Shown: positions 7,912 to 15,682 of the stretch, in pieces
Numbering within the stretch: the stretch's first letter is position 1
How the letters are laid out: every line of letters starts with the position of its first letter
NCBI GenBank assembly: GCA_039196715.1
Contig: JBCCUP010000042.1
Span: forward strand, 1 to 40,630
From: Pseudomonadota bacterium
Lineage (GTDB): Bacteria; Pseudomonadota; Gammaproteobacteria; CALCKW01
DNA length: 40,630 nt
Reading direction: 5' to 3'
Made by a program: the position numbers and the translations under genes
The notes under the pieces: generated by a model
Database searches by the model: none
Seen by the model: only the letters and a program-made list of their open reading frames with translations
Told to the model about the DNA's origin: nothing

Positions 7912-9549
7912 ATGACCGCTCAGACCATCGCCTCACTGGCTGTCGACAGCCTGATCGCCAACGGCATCGACACACTCTACTGCGTGCCTGGCGTACAGAA
8001 CGACGCGTTCTTCGACGCGCTGTACCACCGGCGCGACCGTCTCACGCCGGTGCACGCACGGCACGAACAGGGCTCAGCCTACATGGCGCTCGGTGCCGCA
8101 CTCGCCACCGGTCAACCGCAGGCGGTGTCGGTCGTACCCGGCCCGGGGTTCTTGAATGCGTCCGCGGCCCTCGCGACGGCCCATTCGCTGAACGCGCCGG
8201 TGATGGCGTTGGTCGGGCAGATACCGTCGGGCACCATCGGCAGGGCTACCGGGCAATTGCACGAGATCGATGGCCAGTTCGAGATCCTCGGCAAGTTCAC
8301 CAAGCACGCCGAACACGTCGCCGACGGCGCGCGTGCGCCAGCGCAACTCACCGACGCCTGGCGCGCCCTGCGCAGCGGCCGCCCCCAGCCGGTGGGCCTC
8401 GAGATTCCGGTGGATTGCTGGCTGAAGCCCACCGACTACGACCGAGGCACCCTGGCCGTGCCCGCCCGGGCGACACCGGTGCCGAAGGCCGATCAACTGG
8501 ACGCAGCCGCACGCGCAATCCGCGCTGCACGCTGTCCGATGATCGTTGTCGGCGGCGGTGCACACGCGCACGCCGCGAACGTCCGCGCGCTGGCACACCG
8601 GCTCGGCGCGGGCGTGGTGGCGTACCGCACCGGCCACGGTGTCATGCCAGCCAGCGACGCGCTGTCGCTGACCAACCCGGCGGGCCATGCGCTCTGGCGC
8701 GACTGTGACCTCGTGATCGGCCTCGGCACCCGACTCGCGACGCAAACGGTCGCGTGGGGTCTCGACGCGGCAATGACCGTCGTCCACATCGACATCGACG
8801 CGTCGGCGTTTCGCTCGAGCGACGCCACCACCGTGGCCGTGCACGCCGACCTTGCCGATGCGCTGCCCGCGCTGCTCGACGTGCTCGGCGAACAACCGGA
8901 TCGCTCGGCCTGGTGCGCCCGGATCGCGGCGGTCAAGGCGACGACGGCAAACGCGATCGCCGACACCCTCGCACCGCAGTTGGCGTGGCTTGACGCGATT
9001 CGACAGGCGCTGCCGGCCGACGGCGTGCTGCTCGACGAGCTGACGCAGATCGGCTTCGTGTCACGCTTTGCCTTTCCGGTGACCGCGCCACGGCAGTTTC
9101 TCTCAACCGGGTACCAGGGCACCCTGGGCTGGGGAATCGCCGCCGCCATCGGCGCTGCGCACGCACGTCGCGACGTGCCGGTGGTCTCGATCACCGGCGA
9201 CGGCGGTGCACTCTTCACCATCACCGAACTCGCGACCGCGGTGCACCACCGGATCCCGGTGAACATCGTCGTGATGAACGACAACGCCTACGGCAACGTG
9301 AAGGGCATCCAACGCGACCACTACGGCGGCCGCTACATCGCCAGCGACCTCACCAGCCCCGACTTCGTCGCGCTGGCCGAAAGCTTCGGCGCCACAGGCG
9401 CGCGCGCGGAGACACCCGACGCGTTGTCCGACGCCCTCGCCACCGCCGTGGCGAGTCCGGACGTCAACGTAATTGAAGTGCCGGTGGGTGAGTTTCCGAG
9501 CCCCTGGCCGTACATTCTGATGCCGAAATTGCGCGGGACCGGCGCGTAG
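7912..9549 (+). CDS. Thiamine-diphosphate-dependent enzyme, acetolactate-synthase-like
   Basis: A 545-residue ThDP enzyme with the three-domain layout of acetolactate synthase and benzoylformate decarboxylase relatives. The catalytic glutamate that activates the cofactor is E52 in ARHEQG. The central region has the transhydrogenase-like fold (MIVVGGGAHAHAANVRALAHRLG). The ThDP/Mg motif is at GDG 429-431 through NDNAYGN from 456. The QIPSGTIGRATGQLHEIDGQ segment resembles that of ALS-like proteins of unknown substrate. No small regulatory ALS subunit gene is adjacent, so a role in branched-chain synthesis is unlikely. It probably carboligates or decarboxylates a 2-oxo acid. It converges on the phosphoesterase gene with only 22 bases between stops. 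Confidence 0.9.
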   Translation: MTAQTIASLAVDSLIANGIDTLYCVPGVQNDAFFDALYHRRDRLTPVHARHEQGSAYMALGAALATGQPQAVSVVPGPGFLNASAALATAHSLNAPVMALVGQIPSGTIGRATGQLHEIDGQFEILGKFTKHAEHVADGARAPAQLTDAWRALRSGRPQPVGLEIPVDCWLKPTDYDRGTLAVPARATPVPKADQLDAAARAIRAARCPMIVVGGGAHAHAANVRALAHRLGAGVVAYRTGHGVMPASDALSLTNPAGHALWRDCDLVIGLGTRLATQTVAWGLDAAMTVVHIDIDASAFRSSDATTVAVHADLADALPALLDVLGEQPDRSAWCARIAAVKATTANAIADTLAPQLAWLDAIRQALPADGVLLDELTQIGFVSRFAFPVTAPRQFLSTGYQGTLGWGIAAAIGAAHARRDVPVVSITGDGGALFTITELATAVHHRIPVNIVVMNDNAYGNVKGIQRDHYGGRYIASDLTSPDFVALAESFGATGARAETPDALSDALATAVASPDVNVIEVPVGEFPSPWPYILMPKLRGTGA

Positions 9550-9571
9550 GTTGGCTGCGCTGCAGCGGCGA

Positions 9572-10321
9572 TCACTCGGGTGCGGCGACCCAACCCGTCG
9601 CCACGGCCGAGGCCCACTCCGCCCGGCCGTGCTGACGTGCCAGCGCGACCATCCGCTTGGTGTTGTAGCGCACCTGCCTGAACGCCACCGTCCAGTGACC
9701 GGCCACGCGCTCGACAAGCGCGTAGCGCGCGTCCGGCGAGCCGGTTTGCATCCGGTGGTAGCGGGGCTTGGTGTCATCGTACGCCGGGCACCCGACGCTG
9801 CCCGGGTTCACGACGCGGCGGCCATCGGCCAGTACGACGGTGCGCGGGATGTGGGTGTGGGCGCAGAGCAGCACGTCGGCCTCGAGCCCCGCGGCGTGCG
9901 ACTCGATCTGCGCACGGTCGGCGAGGTGCGGCGTGCCCGTGGCATCGACCGCTTCGAGCCAATAGGTTTCATCACTCGTCGGGGTGCCGTGGCAGGCGAA
10001 CACCGCACCGTCCAGGTCCAGTGTGGGCGGCAGGGCCGCGAGCCAGGCGGTGTGTGCGTCGCTGAGCTGCGCCGCCGCGACGCGGTCCGACGGCCCCATG
10101 TCACCCGCCGGGTCTCCGAGCACCCAGCGGTCGTGGTTGCCGCGCAGACACAGCATGTCGGTGGCCATCAGGCAGTCGGCGGTGCCGCGGGCATCGAGCG
10201 GGCCGCTGACGTGGTCACCGAGGTTGACGATGCGATCGGCACCTGCGCGCCGGATGTCGGCGAGCACCGCGTCGAGTGCGTCGAAGTTGCCGTGCACATC
10301 GGCAATGACAGCCAACCTCAT
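9572..10321 (-). CDS. Metallophosphoesterase, YfcE/MJ0936-like
   Basis: A 249-residue calcineurin-fold phosphoesterase. The dinuclear metal site is complete: D8-x-H10 (IADVHGN), D36 (GDHVSG), GNHD at 61-64, ACHGT, and the C-terminal CAHTHIP followed by VNPGSVG. The ATG at 10321 places DxH at the usual distance from the N-terminus. A longer upstream frame overlaps the GST gene and is not supported. It begins 16 bases after the GST-like gene's stop, indicating one transcript. Relatives hydrolyse phosphodiesters or phosphomonoesters, and the substrate here cannot be predicted. Confidence 0.92.
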   Translation of the reverse strand: MRLAVIADVHGNFDALDAVLADIRRAGADRIVNLGDHVSGPLDARGTADCLMATDMLCLRGNHDRWVLGDPAGDMGPSDRVAAAQLSDAHTAWLAALPPTLDLDGAVFACHGTPTSDETYWLEAVDATGTPHLADRAQIESHAAGLEADVLLCAHTHIPRTVVLADGRRVVNPGSVGCPAYDDTKPRYHRMQTGSPDARYALVERVAGHWTVAFRQVRYNTKRMVALARQHGRAEWASAVATGWVAAPE

Positions 10322-10337
10322 GCCGTCACCAGCACGG

Positions 10338-11039
10338 TCAGAGCTCGTGCCACTTGAAGTCCAGCCGATCGTGGAAATTCTGTTTCCAAATGGGCCGGAT
10401 GATGTCGTGGGTCGCAACGTACTCGGTGATCCAGGTGCACTTGGGCAAATCCGGTTTTCGGTTGTGCCACGCGTACAGCATCGCCAGCAGGATGTCACAC
10501 GGCGAGAGGCGATCGCCCAGCAGAAAACGGTGTCCGGCCGTATCACGCTCGATAAACCTGAACGCCTCGTGGTTGCGCTTTTTCGCCCCAGCCTTCACGG
10601 ACTTCACCACCAGTGCATCCAACGCACCGTTGTGACGTTCCATCGCGGTGTGCTCGATGTCGTTTACACAACTGACGTACTGCTCGGTGTAGCTTTGCCG
10701 GAGGATCCCCTCGTACACGTTCACTGCGAGGAACACGGACCACCTGAGGAACGCCGGATGGTTGTCGATCCAGAGGTGTGGACCCTGTGACAACGACGGC
10801 TCGGTGTGCGCGAGGTGGGCGAGAATCGCCGCGACTTCGGTAATCCGCGTGCCGTCGGCGAGTGACAGCACCGGCACCTGCCCCCAGTCATTGACGCCTT
10901 CAACCAACCGACCCAGCGATTCATTGGGCTTGGACACCAGAGGGGTGTAGGCAAGGGGCACTTTCGCCACGGCACACGCCGCTTGCACCACGAAACCGCC
11001 GGAGCCAAGCCGGTTGTGCAAGGTGTATTTATCGGTCAT
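10338..11039 (-). CDS. Glutathione S-transferase-like protein
   Basis: A 233-residue protein with a thioredoxin-fold N-terminal half (YTLHNRLGSGGFVVQAACAVAKVPL, then the cis-proline and loop region WGQVPVLSLADGTRITEVAAILAHL) and an all-helical C-terminal half containing FLLGDRLSPCDILLAMLYAW. The V-P-V-L and T-E-V motifs are glutathione-binding positions in GSTs. An active-site serine or cysteine may lie in LGSGGF, but the family assignment there is not certain. It is upstream of the phosphoesterase and 79 bases downstream of an FAD oxidoreductase on the same strand, possibly one transcript. Its substrate is unknown. Confidence 0.85.
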   Translation of the reverse strand: MTDKYTLHNRLGSGGFVVQAACAVAKVPLAYTPLVSKPNESLGRLVEGVNDWGQVPVLSLADGTRITEVAAILAHLAHTEPSLSQGPHLWIDNHPAFLRWSVFLAVNVYEGILRQSYTEQYVSCVNDIEHTAMERHNGALDALVVKSVKAGAKKRNHEAFRFIERDTAGHRFLLGDRLSPCDILLAMLYAWHNRKPDLPKCTWITEYVATHDIIRPIWKQNFHDRLDFKWHEL

Positions 11040-11118
11040 GGTCGAATCAGATCATCTCGATGATGGTGTTGTCTCGATGGCTGGCCGCCCCGCGGCTCGA
11101 GTTGCGTGTCGACGTCCA

Positions 11119-12300
11119 TCAGTCCTGTCGCTGCGCGCCAAGGGCGAGTTTCTCTCGCGGCACATCAGACGACCACGGCACACCGCGAACGACGCCCGCG
11201 GCAATGCGACCCCACTCATCAGAGCCTTTCGCACCCTTGCCACAGCCGCCGACGGCGACAGTGATCCTGCCGTTGTGGAGGGTATCCACGACAGGCAGGC
11301 CGGTCGAGGTACGGGTCACAGCGCAGGTGTCGGTGTGCCAGTGTGCACTGTCGCGCAACACCGGAAAGCGCATCTTCAGGTGGGCAGTGAACAGCGCACG
11401 TTCCCGCTCGGAGCCGGCTGACTTGAACCACTGTTGCAGATCTTCGAGCGCGGTGAACGTCGGATTGTCCTCTGAGCCGACACCAAGTTTGAGGTAGTGG
11501 TGTCCGTCCGGGTAGCGAATCGGTGGCAGTATGTAGGCACCAATCGCCGTGTCGATCATGGTCGGCATGCCCTCGAGCGTTGAGGCAGCGCGGCCCTCTA
11601 TTCGCACCAACACGGTTGTCCGGCCGAACACGGTCAAGCCGAGGTTGGTCGCGCTGAGCCCACAACAGCCGGTGAATGCGCCGGTGGCCACAAGCGCGCG
11701 CTCGGTCATCAGCGACGAGCCATCCCAAAGCTCGACCTCAACCCCGTTCGAAACCAGTCGAACCGCACGCGCCGCTTGCCGAACAACCGTGGCACCGGCG
11801 GACTCCGCGAGCCGTGTTTGCGCCTGCACCAGGCGACGCGGACTGATGTGTCCCGCACCACCCAGTTCGACGAGACCGTCCACGTCCTCAGGCACGGCGA
11901 GGTAGGGAAAACGGGCCCGCACTTCCTCGCCATTCAGATGTTCGACAGCAGCGCCTTCGGACTCTCCTGTCGCAGCACACCGCGCATTGTATCGTTTGCC
12001 AAGCGGACCAATGCCGAGACCGAGATACCCCGCTGGCGTGTAGAACGGGATGCCACTTCGCGCTTCAATGTCACGGTACCGGGCGATGGAACACCGCGCC
12101 GTAATCGCCCATTCGCGCTCGGGGTCGACGTTGCGCGTCATGCGGCCCTCGTCGTAGTGGCTCGCAAACACACCGTTGTGGGGCGCACGGGAGGCGGGCT
12201 CGTCCGGACCGACACACGCAATGCCATCAGTCGTCTCGGCCAGGTGACGTGCGGCCGCGCTGCCGATCAAGCCACGACCCACCACCACAATTTTGTACAT
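11119..12300 (-). CDS. FAD-dependent oxidoreductase (DAO / sarcosine-oxidase-like)
   Basis: A 393-residue flavoprotein. The dinucleotide fold opens the protein, IVVVGRGLIGSAAARHLAE, and is followed by the DEGRMTRNVDPE segment and an FAD/substrate region, LVELGGAGHISPRRLVQAQTRLAESAGATVV. The C-terminal part has ITVAVGGCGKGAKGSDEWGRIAAGVVRG, corresponding to the second FAD-contacting region of the DAO family. Overall it resembles monomeric sarcosine oxidase and N-methyl amino-acid oxidases rather than amino-acid dehydrogenases. The amine substrate is not predictable. It heads a minus-strand series with the GST-like and phosphoesterase genes. Confidence 0.87.
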   Translation of the reverse strand: MYKIVVVGRGLIGSAAARHLAETTDGIACVGPDEPASRAPHNGVFASHYDEGRMTRNVDPEREWAITARCSIARYRDIEARSGIPFYTPAGYLGLGIGPLGKRYNARCAATGESEGAAVEHLNGEEVRARFPYLAVPEDVDGLVELGGAGHISPRRLVQAQTRLAESAGATVVRQAARAVRLVSNGVEVELWDGSSLMTERALVATGAFTGCCGLSATNLGLTVFGRTTVLVRIEGRAASTLEGMPTMIDTAIGAYILPPIRYPDGHHYLKLGVGSEDNPTFTALEDLQQWFKSAGSERERALFTAHLKMRFPVLRDSAHWHTDTCAVTRTSTGLPVVDTLHNGRITVAVGGCGKGAKGSDEWGRIAAGVVRGVPWSSDVPREKLALGAQRQD

Positions 12301-12442
12301 CGCACCGTGTCAGACGACCCGTCTGCCCTTATTGTTGCGTCGCGGCAGTGTGAACTGAACGCCCACGGCGGGCAATTACCAGCAGCGCTTTGGGTGCCGC
12401 GTGCTCGCTTGCACACGGCATTGGGCACGGCTCACACAGGGC

Positions 12443-12832
12443 ATGGGGCATCGCCAAACCCCGGACCGACACCGACCCTGTGGGAGCTGCATCATCGCGA
12501 AGCGATATGTGGGGCCCGCCTAGGGGCGAATGATGTGGCGAATCCAACTCCGCATTCGCCGACGCTCGCTCCGCGAGGCGGCGGCTCCCACAGGGGCGTG
12601 GGGCATCGCCAAACCCCGGACCGACACCGCGCGTGTGGGAGCCGCATCGTCGCGCAGCGGCATGCGGCGATGTTCTCGATGCCCGACGCGCCGAATTCGC
12701 CTACGCTCGCTGCGCGAGGCGGCGGCTAACACAGGCATGGGGCATCGCCAAACCCCGCACCGACACCGACCCTGTGGGAGCTGCATCATCGCGAAGCGGT
12801 ATGTGGGGCCCGCCTAGGGGCGAATGTTGTGG
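12443..12832. repeat. Tandem REP-like palindromic repeat array
   Basis: The 580-base gene-free interval contains a composite repeat in three copies. A spacer with core GGGGCATCGCCAAACCCC starts near 12445, 12599 and 12739. Each spacer is followed by GTGGGAGC(T/C)GCATC at 12480, 12635 and 12774. In the first two copies an inverted partner closes the unit: GCGGCTCCCAC at 12581-12591, and a degenerate GCGGCTAACAC at 12722-12732. The third is a left half only, nearly identical to the first over about 90 bases. The GTGGGAGC start and imperfect palindromes resemble REP/BIME elements mobilised by RAYT transposases. No RAYT gene is in the window. Bases 12301-12440 and 12833-12880 hold nothing recognisable. 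Confidence 0.8.
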
Positions 12833-12880
12833 GGCATCCCCACGCGCACGGCGAGCCGGCCAGACACGTGTGATGGCTGG

Positions 12881-13678
12881 CTAGTCGACCACAATCCGGG
12901 TTTGGCCACTGACACCTTTGCCGTCCACAGCATAGGGCTGGTGCAAATTGGTGTTGAGGTCGAGCCGCACCGTGTGCTCGCCGGGCGGCAGCACGCCGAT
13001 GGCCATTTCTCCACCGCAGTAGCGGCCGAGTTTGACGCCGTTCAGGTAGAGATGGCCGTGGCCGGCACCCGGTACGTGCTCGGTGTCGACACGCTCGGTA
13101 TCGAACACGAAGTGGTCCACGGCGGCCGTGATGCGCCACGGACCGGACGCGCTGTCGCGCAGGGGGGTCAGCGAAATCAGCGGCGCCGGTTCGATCGGCA
13201 TGCCGGCCATGCCCGCGTGCAGGCTGTGGTCCACCGGGTCGGCGTCAGCCACCGTAACCTGGGTCTTGAGCACCGAGCCGTCACCGAGGGTGAACTGCAA
13301 CGGGATCAGTCGACCGGCTCTCAGATCGCCCGACACGGCCATCATCATGATGTGAGCGCCGTCGAGCGCGAAGTCGACGGTGCCACCGCCCGGCACCACC
13401 ACGGACGCGAGCTCACCGCCCATGATGTGGGTGATGCCAGCGTCCGGCGAACTGAGCGCGCTGAACGTGACGGCCTCACCGGTATTGGTCAGGCTCAGGG
13501 TGACCATGAGCCCGGGCATGGCCCCGGCCATCGGCACGGCCAGACCGGCCGAAGCCACGATGTGGCGGGCCTGGTTGCTCGCACCAAACCAGAACGCGGA
13601 CCCGACCCCGAGAACCGCACCCAGGATGACCACGCCTGCGAGCAGCCGCGCCGCGCTGTGCCTCATCCGCTGTGCCAT
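12881..13678 (-). CDS. PCuAC copper chaperone with extra C-terminal domain
   Basis: A 265-residue protein anchored by an N-terminal hydrophobic segment (about 11-31). Residues about 38-145 form a PCuAC (DUF461) domain. The Cu(I) ligands of the H-x-M ... H-x-M type are visible as H84-I-M86 and H109-I-M111 within GAHIMMM. The family delivers copper to cytochrome oxidase and other periplasmic sites. Residues about 165-265 are an additional beta-rich domain (GHGHLYLNGVKLGRYCGGEMAIG, then a PGEHTVRLDLNTN strand) not present in the single-domain chaperone; its His/Cys/Met content suggests metal contact, which is inference. The gene diverges from a polytopic membrane protein gene over only 62 bases. 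Confidence 0.88.
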   Translation of the reverse strand: MAQRMRHSAARLLAGVVILGAVLGVGSAFWFGASNQARHIVASAGLAVPMAGAMPGLMVTLSLTNTGEAVTFSALSSPDAGITHIMGGELASVVVPGGGTVDFALDGAHIMMMAVSGDLRAGRLIPLQFTLGDGSVLKTQVTVADADPVDHSLHAGMAGMPIEPAPLISLTPLRDSASGPWRITAAVDHFVFDTERVDTEHVPGAGHGHLYLNGVKLGRYCGGEMAIGVLPPGEHTVRLDLNTNLHQPYAVDGKGVSGQTRIVVD

Positions 13679-13740
13679 TTGCGACTTGAAACGCGCTTAC
13701 ATTAGCATGGAAACAGTGCCTGCCGATTGCGTCCCGCCCT

Positions 13741-15129
13741 ATGCCGCTCCGCGCCCTGGCGATTGCCCTGTGTCTGCTCTGCCCCGCCCTGGCGTGGAGC
13801 CACGCTTCCAGCCAGCAACTGGTCCTGCTCTTGCCCACGGACGTCTACAACACGGTGGGTGTCACCATCGTCGCGCTGACCGTGCTGTTCCTCGCCGTGC
13901 CGGCACTCGCTATCCAACTCACACGGTTCTCGCACGGGCGGCTGCTTGCGTGCGACTGCACCGGCGCACGGCACGCCGTCAGCCTCAGCTCGTTCGTTGT
14001 TCTCGTGATCGCGCTCGTGGCTGGGCTCACCGGTTCACGCGACCCGCTGACCAACCCGCTGCCCTTGCTGATCTGGTCGGTGTGGTGGGTGATTCTGGTG
14101 GTGCTGAACGGGCTGCTCGGCAACCTCTGGCGGTGGCTCAACCCCTGGTCGGGTGTGGTAGCGCTGTTGACCAGCGCATTCGGTATGCGAGCGACACTGA
14201 CCTACCCCGCGCGGCTCGGGCACGCGCCCGCGGTGGTCGGCTTCGTGCTCTTCTCCGCGTTCCTGCTGGCCCACCCTGCGCCCGACGACCCGGCGGTGCT
14301 CGCGTCGGTCGTTGCGCTCTACTGGTTGGTGGCTCTGGTCGCGATGCTGCTCTTCGGCGAGACCGCGTGGCGCACCTACGGCGAGTTCGCGTCGGTGTTG
14401 ATGACACAGTTCGCGCAGTCGGCGGTGTGTGGCCGTCGGGCGCGTGCGCTGCACGTCGGCCTGCCAGGCTGGCAGTTGAGCCACCGCCGGGACACCTCGC
14501 TGAGCCTCGCGGTGTTCGTGTTGCTGTTGCTCGGCACCAGCAGCTTTGACGGGTTCAACGAAACCTTTTTCTGGCTCGGGCTGCTGGGCGTGAACCCGCT
14601 GGAGTTTCCCGGGCGTTCCGCCGTGATCCCGCAGACACTCGCGGGCATTGCACTCGGCAACGCCCTGCTGATCGTGTTGTTCAGCGTCTGCATCGTGACA
14701 GGCTTGGCGTTGGCCCGCGCGCAGCTGCCGTTCCGGTTGGTGTTTGCCCGCCTCGCGCCGACACTGTTGCCGATCGCAGTGGGCTACCATTTCGCCCACT
14801 ACCTCACGACCATTTTGGTCACCGGCCAGTACACGCTCGCCTCGCTAAACGACCCGTTTGCGTCCGGTTGGCGCCTGCTCGGCTACGACACCTTCTACGT
14901 CACGACCGGCTTCTTCAACACGCCCGACTCGGTCGCCCGCATCTACTTCGCCCAAGCCACCGCCGTGGTACTGGGCCACGTCATCTCGCTGCTCTCCGCC
15001 CACCGCGTCATGGCGTCGCTGCTCAACGACAACCGCAAGACCGCACTCAGCCAGTTGCCGCTCGCGGTGTTCATGGTGGCCTACACGCTGTTCGGTTTGT
15101 GGCTGTTGTCGGCGCCGCGCGGCGCGTGA
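13741..15129 (+). CDS. Polytopic membrane protein, fenitrothion-hydrolase-like annotation
   Basis: A 462-residue protein with a cleavable signal peptide (about 1-21, ending W-S-H-A) and roughly ten to twelve membrane segments. Conserved-looking loops include NLWRWLNPWSG, HPAPDDP, FWLGLLGVNPLEFPGRS, VGYHFAHYL and GYDTFYVTTGFFNTP. Homologues I recall are annotated fenitrothion hydrolase in alpha- and gammaproteobacteria, although their natural role is not established. The mature N-terminus begins with His (HASSQQ), and histidine-rich membrane loops fit metal handling. It is divergent from a PCuAC copper chaperone, so a copper or respiratory link is plausible. Esterase activity is not evident from any motif. 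Confidence 0.8.
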   Translation: MPLRALAIALCLLCPALAWSHASSQQLVLLLPTDVYNTVGVTIVALTVLFLAVPALAIQLTRFSHGRLLACDCTGARHAVSLSSFVVLVIALVAGLTGSRDPLTNPLPLLIWSVWWVILVVLNGLLGNLWRWLNPWSGVVALLTSAFGMRATLTYPARLGHAPAVVGFVLFSAFLLAHPAPDDPAVLASVVALYWLVALVAMLLFGETAWRTYGEFASVLMTQFAQSAVCGRRARALHVGLPGWQLSHRRDTSLSLAVFVLLLLGTSSFDGFNETFFWLGLLGVNPLEFPGRSAVIPQTLAGIALGNALLIVLFSVCIVTGLALARAQLPFRLVFARLAPTLLPIAVGYHFAHYLTTILVTGQYTLASLNDPFASGWRLLGYDTFYVTTGFFNTPDSVARIYFAQATAVVLGHVISLLSAHRVMASLLNDNRKTALSQLPLAVFMVAYTLFGLWLLSAPRGA

Positions 15130-15162
15130 GCCCGACGCACCCGAGACCCGCCAGGTGACCGG

Positions 15163-15357
15163 TCAGTAGTAGCTGCGCCGCAGCGGCGCATAGATCGAGA
15201 ACGCGATCCAGGTCGCCCACGAGCCCAGTACAACGCCCGCGATCCAGGCTGCCTTCTCGCCCCCGTGTGTGCGCGGGGAGTCTGCGATCAAAACGGCCGG
15301 CAGCATCCAGATGAACACACCACAGAAGGTGAGGGCCACCCCAATCAATTCGCTCAT
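15163..15357 (-). CDS. Small two-TM membrane protein
   Basis: Sixty-four residues: a first hydrophobic span (ELIGVALTFCGVFIWMLPAVLIA), a short polar loop with charged residues (SPRTHGGEKAAW), and a second span (IAGVVLGSWATWIAFSIYA) ending RRSYY. Such a clean two-span pattern is unlikely to arise by chance in GC-rich non-coding DNA. It converges on the larger membrane protein gene with 33 bases between stops. The ribosome-binding site is weak. Function unknown. Confidence 0.65.
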   Translation of the reverse strand: MSELIGVALTFCGVFIWMLPAVLIADSPRTHGGEKAAWIAGVVLGSWATWIAFSIYAPLRRSYY

Positions 15358-15682
15358 GTTCGCTCAGGTACCGTCTCTGCGTCCCGACCGGGAGTCGTGG
15401 GTTGCGCCGTCGAACGGCCAACACCGCCGTCCCAGACGGGTGTGACCCACAGAATAGCCCAGGAGTTCAGCGACAATCGGCCCGATCCCGCCGGTCGACG
15501 CCGGCACCGATGTGACGCACATCACGCCCGGGCGCGCATTCTTCCGGAAAACAGCAGTACGACACCAATACAGGTCGCGAATGCACCAACGCGGTGCGCC
15601 GGTTTGCCCCATCGTGCGGCCCGCATCTTCTCACAGCGCCACTGCTCGGCGATCCAACCCGACAACCAGAGACCCGACCACC
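15358..15682. other. Leader region of the SerC-SerA fusion gene
   Basis: The reading frame of the fusion gene stays open back to 15512, but the upstream codons encode an arginine-, serine- and proline-rich segment unlike the N-terminus of aminotransferases. I treat it as untranslated. It contains a CRP-like site at 15511. No obvious sigma-70 promoter could be fixed. Confidence 0.4.
15511..15526. promoter_or_regulatory. CRP/Vfr-like binding site
   Basis: TGTGA-CGCACA-TCACG matches the TGTGA-N6-TCACA consensus at nine of ten informative positions. It lies 157 bases before the chosen start of the SerC-SerA fusion gene. Occurrence by chance is possible in this base composition. Confidence 0.4.

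Noticed and set aside
7733-7915. A 60-codon plus-strand frame whose stop overlaps the start of the ThDP enzyme gene (ATGA)
   Set aside because: The amino-acid composition is not protein-like, no ribosome-binding site is seen, and it resembles random open frame in GC-rich DNA.
12443-12832. CRISPR-like array
   Set aside because: Only three long, irregular units with palindromic halves and conserved rather than unique spacers; no cas genes nearby.
15512-15682. N-terminal extension of the SerC-SerA fusion by 57 codons
   Set aside because: The segment is Arg/Ser/Pro-rich, unlike aminotransferase N-termini, and contains the CRP-like site; the ATG at 15683 fits better.
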